Shown: positions 1-7,414 of the stretch, one piece after another | Position numbering within the stretch: the stretch's first letter is position 1 | Layout of the letters: every line of letters starts with the position of its first letter | NCBI GenBank assembly: GCA_030017655.1 | Contig: JASEIM010000022.1 | Span: 1 to 37,081 of the forward strand | DNA length: 37,081 nucleotides | Origin: Methanobacterium sp. | GTDB lineage: Archaea > Methanobacteriota > Methanobacteria > Methanobacteriales > Methanobacteriaceae | Reading direction: 5' to 3' | Position numbers and translations under genes: made by a program | The notes under the pieces: generated by a model | The model's database searches: none | Seen by the model: only the letters and a program-made list of their open reading frames with translations | What the model was told of the DNA's origin: nothing

Positions 1-492
1 GAAATAAGTGTTGAAGAAATGGCAGAATATCTGAATATTGATGTTGAAACCTACAAAGAATATGAAGATGGAGTTTCTGATATTCCTGCAAGCATTCTAT
101 ATGAAATTGCGCATAAATTTGACGTTGATATGGGTCTGTTACTTACTGGTGAAGAGACAAGGATGCATATCTTCACAATCACAAGGAAAGGTAAAGGAGC
201 TGCAGTAGAAAGGCGCAAGCAGTACAAATATGAGAACCTTGCTGAAAAATTCATTCACAAAAAAGCAGAACCTTTTATTGTTACTGTTGAACCAAAGGAT
301 GAAACACCTTCTAAAAATTCACATCCAGGACAGGAGTTTGATTATGTCCTTGAGGGGACTTTAAAGATTTACATACATAATAATGAGATTATTTTAAATG
401 AAGGGGATTCAATATTCTATGATTCCTCATACGAGCATGCAATGGAAGCATTAAACGATAAACCAGCTAGATTCCTTGCAATAGTCATGTAA
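1..492 (+). CDS. HTH (XRE)-cupin regulator, 5' truncated by window edge
   Basis: The reading frame is open from base 1, so the first in-frame ATG (19) is internal and the true start lies outside the window. The visible N-terminal part (SVEEMAEYLNIDVETYKEYE) is the second half of an XRE/Cro-type helix-turn-helix, followed by the usual 'IPASILYEIAHKFDVDMGLLLTGEE' type helix. The C-terminal ~75 residues form a cupin_2 barrel (HPGQEFDYVLEGTLKIYI, then GDSIFYDSSYEHAM). Fusions of this type are typically ligand-sensing transcription factors. It ends 20 bp before the acyl-CoA synthetase gene, same strand, so it probably belongs to that operon and may control it in response to a small acid or acyl compound. 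The ligand is unknown. Confidence 0.85.
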   Translation, partial: EISVEEMAEYLNIDVETYKEYEDGVSDIPASILYEIAHKFDVDMGLLLTGEETRMHIFTITRKGKGAAVERRKQYKYENLAEKFIHKKAEPFIVTVEPKDETPSKNSHPGQEFDYVLEGTLKIYIHNNEIILNEGDSIFYDSSYEHAMEALNDKPARFLAIVM

Positions 493-512
493 TCACAAAA
501 AGGAGTTATAAA

Positions 513-2183
513 ATGTCTTCACTATTAAATAAATTCGTTTCAAGGGTTGAGTTTGAATCATACGAAGATTTTAAAGAAAATTTCAGGATAAATGTTCCGG
601 ATAATTTCAATTTTGCCTATGATGTTGTTGATGAGTATGCAGAAAAAATTCCAGATAAAATAGCCATGGTCTGGTGCGATGATCATGATAATGACCGTGT
701 ATTTACCTTTGCAGATATGAAATATTACAGCGATAAAGCAGCCAACTTCTTCATAAAATGTGGAATTAAAAAAGGCGATACAGTAATGCTTACACTTAAA
801 GCACGTTATGAATTCTGGTTCTGTATTTTAGGACTTCATAAAATAGGTGCAATAGCAATTCCAGCCACTCACATGCTTAGATCTGAAGACATCGTATACA
901 GAGTAGAGCAGGCAAAAATTAAAATGGTAGTCTGCATCGCTGAGGACGGCGTTCCAGAGTATTTTGACGAAGCAGATGAAGAATTAAAAGACTTTGAACT
1001 TATAAAAGCCATTGTTGGTGATAAAGATAAAGAAGGATGGCTTAATTTCAGGAAAGAGATTGAAGAAGCTCCCCTTGAATTTGAACGCCCATCTGGAGAT
1101 GCAAATACTACAAACCATGATGTTTCATTAGTATATTTCTCCTCAGGAACTACTGGACTCCCCAAAATGATTCAACATGATTACACTTACCCTTTAGCCC
1201 ATATAATCACTGCAAAATACTGGCAGAATGTGGTTGATGATGGACTTCATTATACAGTTGCTGATACCGGCTGGGCAAAGTCAGTCTGGGGCCAAATATA
1301 TGGACAGTGGATATCTGGCAGCGCGGTTTTTGTATACGATTACGAAAGATTTGATGCTGCAAAAATGCTTGAAAAAGCCTCAAAATATGGAGTTACAACT
1401 TACTGTGCTCCTCCAACAATCTACAGATTCTTAATAAAAGAGGATTTATCAAAATATGATTTCTCAACTTTAGAATATGCTGTAACTGCTGGAGAACCAT
1501 TAAATCCTGAAGTTTACAACAAATTTTATGAATTTACCGGTTTAAAACTTAGAGAAGGATTCGGTCAGACAGAAACTGTAGTATCTGTTGCTAATTTCCC
1601 ATGGATAGAACCAAGACCTGGATCAATGGGTAAACCTGCACCAATCTACAACATTATAATTGTAGATAAAGAAAATAAACCGTCAGATATTGGAGAAGAA
1701 GGCGAAATTGTCATTAAAACTGAGGGTGAAAACCCAATAGGTGTATTTGGAGGTTATTATTTAACTCCAGAAAAAACTAAAGAAGTATGGTACGATGGAT
1801 ATTATCATACTGGTGATACTGCCTGGATGGATGAAGATGGATACATATGGTTTGTTGGAAGGACAGACGACATGATTAAAAGTTCAGGTTACAGAATTGG
1901 CCCCTTCGAAGTGGAAAGTGCTGTTATATCTCATCCTGCTGTTTTAGAATGTGCTATAACAGGGTTTCCAGACCCTGTAAGAGGGCAGGTTGTTAAGGCA
2001 ACAATTGTGCTTACCAATGACTATCAACCTTCAGAAGAATTGAAAAAAGAGATTCAAAATCATGTTAAAAAGGTAACAGCACCTTATAAATACCCCCGTG
2101 TAATTGAATTTGTGGACGAGCTCCCAAAAACAATAAGCGGAAAAATAAGGAGAGTAGAGATACGGAGCCATGACCAGGAATAG
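513..2183 (+). CDS. AMP-forming acyl-CoA synthetase (acetyl-/branched-chain type)
   Basis: 556 residues, ANL superfamily. The adenylate-forming signature SSGTTGLPKM is at about residues 209-219, GFGQTET at about 350, the hinge GRTDDMIKSSGYRIGPFEVE at about 450, and the C-terminal catalytic lysine in SGKIRR at about 542. It should make acyl-CoA and AMP plus PPi from a carboxylic acid, ATP and CoA in the cytoplasm. A GGAG SD lies 8-9 nt before the ATG. It follows the HTH-cupin gene by 20 bp and precedes vorCBA by 80 bp. Because VOR uses branched acyl-CoAs, I infer that the substrate may be isobutyrate, isovalerate or 2-methylbutyrate rather than acetate; the sequence alone does not settle this. 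Confidence 0.9.
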   Translation: MSSLLNKFVSRVEFESYEDFKENFRINVPDNFNFAYDVVDEYAEKIPDKIAMVWCDDHDNDRVFTFADMKYYSDKAANFFIKCGIKKGDTVMLTLKARYEFWFCILGLHKIGAIAIPATHMLRSEDIVYRVEQAKIKMVVCIAEDGVPEYFDEADEELKDFELIKAIVGDKDKEGWLNFRKEIEEAPLEFERPSGDANTTNHDVSLVYFSSGTTGLPKMIQHDYTYPLAHIITAKYWQNVVDDGLHYTVADTGWAKSVWGQIYGQWISGSAVFVYDYERFDAAKMLEKASKYGVTTYCAPPTIYRFLIKEDLSKYDFSTLEYAVTAGEPLNPEVYNKFYEFTGLKLREGFGQTETVVSVANFPWIEPRPGSMGKPAPIYNIIIVDKENKPSDIGEEGEIVIKTEGENPIGVFGGYYLTPEKTKEVWYDGYYHTGDTAWMDEDGYIWFVGRTDDMIKSSGYRIGPFEVESAVISHPAVLECAITGFPDPVRGQVVKATIVLTNDYQPSEELKKEIQNHVKKVTAPYKYPRVIEFVDELPKTISGKIRRVEIRSHDQE

Positions 2184-2200
2184 AGATTAATTAAATTTTG

Positions 2201-2229
2201 TAGGGGATTTAACCCTATTTTTGTTTTTT
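2201..2229 (+). terminator. Possible hairpin/T-tract terminator after acyl-CoA synthetase gene
   Basis: TAGGG and CCCTA form a 5-bp stem around a 7-nt loop, followed directly by a T-rich run (TTTTTGTTTTTT). Archaeal termination mainly needs the T-run, so this may end or attenuate the upstream transcript before the vor genes. The stem is short. Confidence 0.45.
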
Positions 2230-2263
2230 AAATTTCAATGAATTAAACTTAGAAGGATATATT

Positions 2264-2515
2264 ATGAAATCATCAGAGAAAAGAGAACCGTACCCTGTAA
2301 TTAATATCTTGGAATGTAAAGCTTGTGAAAGATGCATTATTGCATGCAAAAAAGGCGTTTTAAAGATGAGCGATGACATTAATGAAAGAGGGTACCATTA
2401 CGTAGTTTACGAAGGAGAAGGGTGCTCAGGATGTGGTGATTGTTATTATACCTGTCCAGAACCCTTAGCAATCGAAGTTCATATTCCAAAAAAAGCTAAA
2501 AAAGAGGAGGATTAA
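2264..2515 (+). CDS. vorC: Ketoisovalerate oxidoreductase ferredoxin-like subunit VorC
   Basis: 83-residue 2x[4Fe-4S] ferredoxin subunit. The two clusters are bound by C18-C21-C24-C28 (CKACERCIIAC) and C54-C57-C60-C64 (CSGCGDCYYTC). It passes electrons between the TPP/Fe-S core of the oxidoreductase and soluble ferredoxin. Length and gene order (C-B-A) match the three-subunit VOR described for Methanothermobacter. The SD is GAAGGA. Its end is 2 bp from the vorB ATG, with the vorB SD (GGAGG) lying inside its last codons, so translation is probably coupled. Confidence 0.9.
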   Translation: MKSSEKREPYPVINILECKACERCIIACKKGVLKMSDDINERGYHYVVYEGEGCSGCGDCYYTCPEPLAIEVHIPKKAKKEED

Positions 2516-2517
2516 AC

Positions 2518-3573
2518 ATGGCAACTCAGCTAATAAGAGGAAACACAGCAGTTATAATAGGAGCCATGTATGCAGGATGTGACTGTTATTTTGGATATCC
2601 AATTACCCCTGCAAGTGAAATCCTTCATGAAGCCTCTAAATATTTCCCAATGGTAGGAAGGAAATTTGTACAAGCAGAGTCAGAAGAAGCAGCCATAAAC
2701 ATGGTTTACGGCGGTGCTGCAGCAGGACACAGAGTAATGACAGCCTCATCCGGCCCTGGAATAAGTTTAAAACAGGAAGGAATATCATTTTTAGCAGGCG
2801 CAGAATTACCCTGCGTTATAGTAGATGTTATGAGAGCAGGGCCTGGCTTGGGGAATATTGGACCAGAACAGGGCGATTATAATCAGCTTGTTAAAGGTGG
2901 AGGTCATGGTAACTACAGAAATATTGTTTTAGCCCCGAATTCTGTTCAGGAAATGTGCGATTTCACCATGAAAGCATTTGAAATTGCAGAAAAATGGAGG
3001 AATCCGGTTATAATCATTGCAGATGCTGTTTTAGGGCAAATGATAGAACCACTTCACTTCCCTGAAAAAGCGGTTGAACCTGAAATCGACACTTCATGGG
3101 CAGTCTGCGGAAATAAAGAAACAATGGGAAACCTTGTTACATCCATATTCCTGGATTTTGACCAGTTAGAAGAGTTTAACTTCAAAGTTCAGGAGAAATA
3201 TGAAAAAATAAAAAAATCTGAAGTTGATTATGAGGAATATCAAATAGATGATGCTGAAATAGTCCTTGTATCCTATGGAATAAGCAGCAGAATAGCAAGA
3301 TCTGCAGTGGATCTTGCAAGAAGTGAAGGAATTAAAGCAGGGCTATTCAGGCCCAAAACTCTATTTCCATTCCCTGAAAAAGAATTAAAAAAGATTGCTG
3401 ATGAGTTAAATCCCAAATTTATATCTGTGGAGATGAGCAACGGCCAGATGTGTGAAGATATAAAGATGGCAGTTGAATGCAGGGATGTAGAACTTGTAAA
3501 TCGTATGGGTGGAAATATTATCGAATTAAATGATATAATGACCAAGATTAGAGAAGTAAGGGGAGGAAAATAA
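2518..3573 (+). CDS. vorB: Ketoisovalerate oxidoreductase alpha subunit VorB
   Basis: 351 residues, the alpha (pyrimidine-binding domain) subunit of a 2-oxoacid:ferredoxin oxidoreductase. The N-terminal GYPITPASEI motif, EAAINMVYGGAAAGHRVMTASSGPGISLKQEG and the C-terminal transketolase-like domain (LVSYGISSRIARSAVDLA) are all present. With VorA and VorC it interconverts branched 2-oxoacids and acyl-CoA plus CO2; in autotrophic methanogens the biosynthetic direction (reductive carboxylation) is usual. The stop is 1 bp before the vorA ATG, with a GGGGAGG SD inside the last codons. The assignment to VOR rather than another 2-oxoacid enzyme rests on subunit architecture. Confidence 0.88.
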   Translation: MATQLIRGNTAVIIGAMYAGCDCYFGYPITPASEILHEASKYFPMVGRKFVQAESEEAAINMVYGGAAAGHRVMTASSGPGISLKQEGISFLAGAELPCVIVDVMRAGPGLGNIGPEQGDYNQLVKGGGHGNYRNIVLAPNSVQEMCDFTMKAFEIAEKWRNPVIIIADAVLGQMIEPLHFPEKAVEPEIDTSWAVCGNKETMGNLVTSIFLDFDQLEEFNFKVQEKYEKIKKSEVDYEEYQIDDAEIVLVSYGISSRIARSAVDLARSEGIKAGLFRPKTLFPFPEKELKKIADELNPKFISVEMSNGQMCEDIKMAVECRDVELVNRMGGNIIELNDIMTKIREVRGGK

Positions 3574-3574
3574 T

Positions 3575-5002
3575 ATGGATGAAAAAATCATCGGAAAACC
3601 TAAATCATTATATGATGAATTTCCAAGAAAAGGTGGAAGCTCCCCAACAGCAACACATTACTGTCCAGGCTGTGGTCATGGAATATTACATAAACTCATT
3701 GGAGAAGCCATGGATGAGCTCCAAATACAGGATAGATCCATTATGACAAGCCCCGTAGGATGTGCAGTATTCGCTTACTACTATTTTGACTGTGGAAACG
3801 TCCAAACAGCCCATGGAAGAGCACCAGCAGTTGGAACCGGACTTTCAAGGGCAGAAGATGATGCAATTGTCATGCTTTACCAGGGAGATGGTGATTTAGC
3901 ATCGATAGGATTAAATGAAACAATCCAAGCTGCTAATCGTGGCGAAAAAATGGCAGTATTTTTTATAAACAATACTGTTTATGGAATGACTGGAGGGCAG
4001 ATGGCACCAACAACCTTAATTGGAGAGGTTACAGTAACCTGTCCTGAAGGAAGAGACCCCAGATTTACCGGATATCCGCTGCACATGTGCGAGCTTATAG
4101 ATAATTTGAATGCCCCTGTATTTATTGAAAGAGTTTCACTTTCAGATGTTAAACACATAAGAAAAGCTAAAAGAGCTATTAAGAAGGCTCTTGAAGTGCA
4201 AAGGGACGGTAAAGGTTATGCCTTTGTCGAAGTCCTATCCCCCTGCCCAACCAATTTGAGGCATGATGCATTAGGGGCTGAAAAGTTCCTTAACGAAGAA
4301 ATGGAGAAAGAATTCCCTGTTAAAAACTTTAGAGATAGAATCAAGGAAGTTGAACCCCTTTGTAGAGGTGCAAGCGACTTTTCAAAGGAATCACTGGATA
4401 AAATCTTTAATGTGGTTGGTGAAAGCAGTGAAGATGCAGTAGATGACCCTGATTATAAAGAAAGAAGTATAAAAATCACAGGATTTGGTGGTCAGGGAGT
4501 ACTAAGTATGGGACTTACTATCGCTGAAGCAGGAATGAAAGCAAGACGCCATGTGTCTTATTATCCCTCCTATGGACCTGAACAGAGAGGAGGAGCATCT
4601 AACTGCGTTGTAGTCATTTCTGGAAGCGTGATAGGTTCCCCTGCTGTCCATGAGGTAGATACCCTTGTATCCCTTAACAGACCTTCCCTCGAAGAATTCA
4701 AGGGAGAAGTAAAAAAGGGCGGTTTAATTGTCTATGATTCTGCAATAGGAGAATTTGAAGCACCTGAAGGTGTTGAAGCAATTTCAGTTCCGGCTTTCAA
4801 GATTGCAAAGGAACATGGAGTTAAAAGGGCAGGTAACACTGTTCTACTTGGTGTTTTAATGGCCCTAGGACGTGCCGGACTATCTGAAGATATGTTTAAA
4901 AAAGCGATTGAACATACCTTCTCTAAAAAGCCTGAATTAATCCCAATAAACTTAGAAATACTCGAAGCGGGTAAACAATGGGCTCTGGAGAATCTGTGTT
5001 AA
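3575..5002 (+). CDS. vorA: Ketoisovalerate oxidoreductase beta-gamma fusion VorA
   Basis: 475 residues. The N-terminal ~290 residues are the beta subunit: CPGCGHG begins the Fe-S/TPP domain and GDGDLASIGLNETIQAANRG...NN is the TPP-Mg motif. The C-terminal ~180 residues are the gamma subunit (ITGFGGQGVLSMG, then SYYPSYGPEQRGGASNC). This beta-gamma fusion is the hallmark of methanobacterial VOR and fits the short VorC and 351-residue VorB upstream. It is the last gene of the operon and runs tail to tail towards the minus-strand membrane cassette, with 28 bp between the two stop codons. A GTTAAGTCC/GGGCTTAAAC inverted repeat lies at the junction. Confidence 0.9.
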   Translation: MDEKIIGKPKSLYDEFPRKGGSSPTATHYCPGCGHGILHKLIGEAMDELQIQDRSIMTSPVGCAVFAYYYFDCGNVQTAHGRAPAVGTGLSRAEDDAIVMLYQGDGDLASIGLNETIQAANRGEKMAVFFINNTVYGMTGGQMAPTTLIGEVTVTCPEGRDPRFTGYPLHMCELIDNLNAPVFIERVSLSDVKHIRKAKRAIKKALEVQRDGKGYAFVEVLSPCPTNLRHDALGAEKFLNEEMEKEFPVKNFRDRIKEVEPLCRGASDFSKESLDKIFNVVGESSEDAVDDPDYKERSIKITGFGGQGVLSMGLTIAEAGMKARRHVSYYPSYGPEQRGGASNCVVVISGSVIGSPAVHEVDTLVSLNRPSLEEFKGEVKKGGLIVYDSAIGEFEAPEGVEAISVPAFKIAKEHGVKRAGNTVLLGVLMALGRAGLSEDMFKKAIEHTFSKKPELIPINLEILEAGKQWALENLC

Positions 5003-5023
5003 ATATCTTTTAAAATAATTAGG

Positions 5024-5048
5024 TTAAGTCCTATTTAACGGGGCTTAA
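5024..5048. terminator. Inverted repeat at convergent gene ends
   Basis: TTAAGTCC and GGGCTTAA pair (one G-T) around a 9-nt loop between the vorA stop and the end of the converging membrane-protein gene; a T-rich stretch follows on the + strand. It could serve as a two-way terminator. It overlaps the last codons of the minus-strand gene, which weakens but does not exclude this reading. Confidence 0.35.
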
Positions 5049-5717
5049 ACTTCCTAATTTTTCTTTTTTGGGTTTACGTGATTTTTTAGCCAGTTTAAAA
5101 CTATTTTTAAATGGTTTCCAGTACATGTGCACATGGAAAAATGTTGTAACAACCATAACAATTGCTGCTACAGCATGCCAGAAGGTTATTGTCTGATTCA
5201 AAGGAGAATGAATCCCAAAATTTATGAAAAGGGTTAATTCCATACCTGTAATTCCTGTAACCAGGAAACTTACAGTTATTATCATATTCCATAATTTTTT
5301 ATGGGATTTTAGCTTAATAATCCTTTTTTTATTCATTATATGAGTAACTATATATGATAATGACAGGATCAATGTTATGGGCAGTAAATAATAGCTCTGC
5401 TTGCTTTCTGCCCCCTTATCATTATTTTCCTCTAACAGTGCTGTTGAATTTGTTTCATTTGACTGATCAACTTCATTTACAGTTCCTGAGTTTTCTGTGG
5501 ATGTGTCCTGTGTGGTTTCAGTACCGGTAGTCGGTGCTGACTGTGAATGATCGCAGATTCCGTCATTATTTGTATCTATATATCTGGAGCATTCTCCAGG
5601 GTAAGGGCAGTCAGTAACGCCTAAAGGGCAATCTTCCCATGCATAGATTGGAGATGGGGCAAATAAGAATACTACCATGATAATTATCCATATTTTTCTA
5701 ATTTTATCCACCGCCAT
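5031..5717 (-). CDS. Exported/membrane protein with DxNxDGxxD motif and DUF4405-like helices
   Basis: 228 residues. A signal peptide or anchor (residues ~7-26, ending ...PIYAW) is followed by a Cys-rich stretch with CPLGVTDCPYPGEC and then DTNNDGICDHSQ, a Ca-binding-like DxNxDGxxD loop that I recall from membrane redox proteins. Next come a Thr/Ser/Asn-rich linker (~residues 60-100), a TM helix near 110-130, and two more helices in the block HKKLWNMIITVSFLVTGITG ... FWHAV ... FFHVHMYWKPF. The WH and HxHxYWK histidines resemble the DUF4405/cytochrome-b-like family, where they can bind heme. Its ATG directly abuts the upstream gene's stop (TAAATG), so the two are co-translated. The tail is basic. 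Function unknown. Confidence 0.75.
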   Translation of the reverse strand: MAVDKIRKIWIIIMVVFLFAPSPIYAWEDCPLGVTDCPYPGECSRYIDTNNDGICDHSQSAPTTGTETTQDTSTENSGTVNEVDQSNETNSTALLEENNDKGAESKQSYYLLPITLILSLSYIVTHIMNKKRIIKLKSHKKLWNMIITVSFLVTGITGMELTLFINFGIHSPLNQTITFWHAVAAIVMVVTTFFHVHMYWKPFKNSFKLAKKSRKPKKEKLGSLSPVK

Positions 5718-6029
5718 TTAACTTAATACGACTTTTTGGAATGATTTCCAGTAAGAGTGAATATGAAGAATTGATATTACAAATAAAGCAATACCAACTT
5801 CAACATGCCAGAAATTCAAAAATGCCAGTTCAGGAATGTTTATACCGTATTCCAGTCGAAAAAGTACCAGCATACCGAAACCTGCTGAAATTAAAAAGCT
5901 TATGAGCAGCATTATATTCCATACCCTTACATGTATTGCCCTTCTAATTATTTTGAGCTTATATAGACTAAATGAACCAATATAAGCTAAAATTGGGGCT
6001 AATGAGTATGTAATTATATCATATGTCAT
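5718..6029 (-). CDS. Small DUF4405-like membrane protein
   Basis: 103 residues with three predicted TM helices. The second half (HVRVWNIMLLISFLISAGFG ... FWHVEVGIALFVISILHIHSYWKSF) repeats the His pattern of the next gene: FWH, then HIHSYWK against FWH and HVHMYWK. The two proteins therefore look like paralogous partners, perhaps a heterodimer. A GAGGT SD precedes the ATG; the stop is fused to the next start. If the histidines bind heme this would be a b-type electron carrier, but that is inference only. Confidence 0.75.
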   Translation of the reverse strand: MTYDIITYSLAPILAYIGSFSLYKLKIIRRAIHVRVWNIMLLISFLISAGFGMLVLFRLEYGINIPELAFLNFWHVEVGIALFVISILHIHSYWKSFQKVVLS

Positions 6030-6068
6030 TTTTAAACCTCAAATTATTAAATAAATAAAAAAAATAAG

Positions 6069-6317
6069 TTAATTTTTATTTACACAATTTCTGTTTCTTT
6101 GGTGCATTTGTTTTTGATCTGTAGTGCAGTTTTGTGTGCAATTAATTTTATTCTCACAATTTTGATTTTGAATACAGTTTACACCAGTACAGTTTTCACC
6201 GGTAGCCTGTAATTGAGGCTGGCTGTTTCCAGTTGTTCCTGAATATGCTGCATATCCTCCAGCTATAAGTAAAACAGCAGCTATTGCTATAATTAATGAA
6301 ATATTTAATCTGTTCAT
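6069..6317 (-). CDS. Small exported Asn-Cys-rich protein
   Basis: 82 residues. An N-terminal hydrophobic segment (residues ~6-26) is a signal peptide or membrane anchor. The remaining ~55 residues hold six Cys, each preceded by Asn (ENC, VNC, QNC, INC, QNC, RNC). Three of these are NCT, i.e. N-x-S/T sequons that archaeal OglB-type enzymes (AglB) can glycosylate, and the Cys could form disulfides or bind metal. There is no recognised family. The SD is a strong GGAGG. It is the first gene before the two DUF4405-like proteins and is separated from them by 39 bp, so they probably form one operon acting at the cell surface. Confidence 0.7.
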   Translation of the reverse strand: MNRLNISLIIAIAAVLLIAGGYAAYSGTTGNSQPQLQATGENCTGVNCIQNQNCENKINCTQNCTTDQKQMHQRNRNCVNKN

Positions 6318-6536
6318 TAAAAGCCTCCTTTCATATTATTTCCCATATAAAGTCCTAATAACTATACAATTTGCAATATTAGGGTTATAATTACACTTTT
6401 TTTAGTTTAATTAAATTTTATATAATAATACAGTGTATAACCTTTTAAAAATAGTTTTTCCCAAGTACATCCATAGTTTATCCCAAATTTATGCCAAATC
6501 CTACAAAAATTTGTAAAAAAAGCATATTAATTTTAT

Positions 6537-6863
6537 TTATTCCCATGATATCTTCAACAATATAGATAAACCTATAAATTGAATTATGTTGGTTATTAGT
6601 AATGGTAAGCCCATTCCAGGCCCTCTAAATCCTCTAACTATAAATATAAACACTGTAAACATAAGATTCTGTATTAAAAGGAGTGAAATAAAGAGCAGAA
6701 TGCCAAGTATAAATCTGGATTTAAATTCTCTGTAACTCCCCCAGTAAATATAAAGCAGACTCATTAAAAGGAAAATATTTATAATTCCAATTATACCTGC
6801 AAAAGAAACTAGCCCTGCATTATATGGCCCTATCCCCTGTCTTAATCCTTGATGTAAACCCAT
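6537..6863 (-). CDS. Three-helix membrane protein
   Basis: 108 residues with hydrophobic segments at about 18-42, 50-75 and 82-105 and a Gly/Pro-rich loop (RGFRGPGMGLPLL). I do not recognise a family. The start codon is fused to the stop of the winged-helix regulator (TAAATG), so the two are translated together. Such regulator/membrane pairs in methanogens often sense envelope or redox conditions, but nothing here shows what is sensed. Confidence 0.65.
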   Translation of the reverse strand: MGLHQGLRQGIGPYNAGLVSFAGIIGIINIFLLMSLLYIYWGSYREFKSRFILGILLFISLLLIQNLMFTVFIFIVRGFRGPGMGLPLLITNIIQFIGLSILLKISWE

Positions 6864-7154
6864 TTAGCTCCCTTCCTTGTTTTTATTTAATTTATTCCAT
6901 ATTTCTTTAAAAATAGAATAATTTTCCTCCATTTTATCAGAAAGAAAATACATCATACCATATTTCTCTCCGCTGGCTGTAATTATGTTATTTTTCTCCA
7001 GAACCTTTAAATGATGCCGGATGGTTTTATAATCCAGTTCAAGCTCTTCAGCAAGTTGATGGGCATTGTAAGGTCTTTCATTCAATTTATTAATTAACCG
7101 GGCCCTACTAACCCCACCTTTACCTGCAAACAGCCACCAAAGCACTTTCTTCAT
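6864..7154 (-). CDS. Winged-helix (ArsR-like) transcriptional regulator
   Basis: About 96 residues. It contains a clear wHTH: SRARLINKLNERPYNAHQLAEELELDYKTIRHHLKVLEKNNIITASGEKYGMMY, with DYKTIRHHLKVLEK as recognition helix. A TTG lies six bases upstream (7160), but the AGGG SD is 7 nt before the ATG at 7154 and too close to the TTG, so I chose 7154. It heads the minus-strand cassette and is likely to regulate it. No metal-binding Cys cluster is visible, so it is not a classic metal-sensing ArsR. Confidence 0.82.
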   Translation of the reverse strand: MKKVLWWLFAGKGGVSRARLINKLNERPYNAHQLAEELELDYKTIRHHLKVLEKNNIITASGEKYGMMYFLSDKMEENYSIFKEIWNKLNKNKEGS

Positions 7155-7414
7155 GAACAATCCCTATCAACTTAATATAATTAATATATATTTAAAACCT
7201 AATAAATCTGGCTTCAAGATTCAATTGTCTCCATAGTTTTTATTCCACCATAAATTATTGCAGATATATTCTATCAGTGATTTAAGCTAAATTAAAGTAA
7301 ATATAAAAAAATCGAGATATTTTCATTTAATTCATTTAAAAAAATAAAATTTAAGTAAAGTTGAAGCCATAAATTAGTATTAATTGGTAAAATTTTACTA
7401 ACGGTGGTTAAACC

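Noticed and set aside
5107..5292. 61-codon minus-strand ORF
   Set aside because: It is an alternative frame inside the DUF4405-like gene without its own SD.
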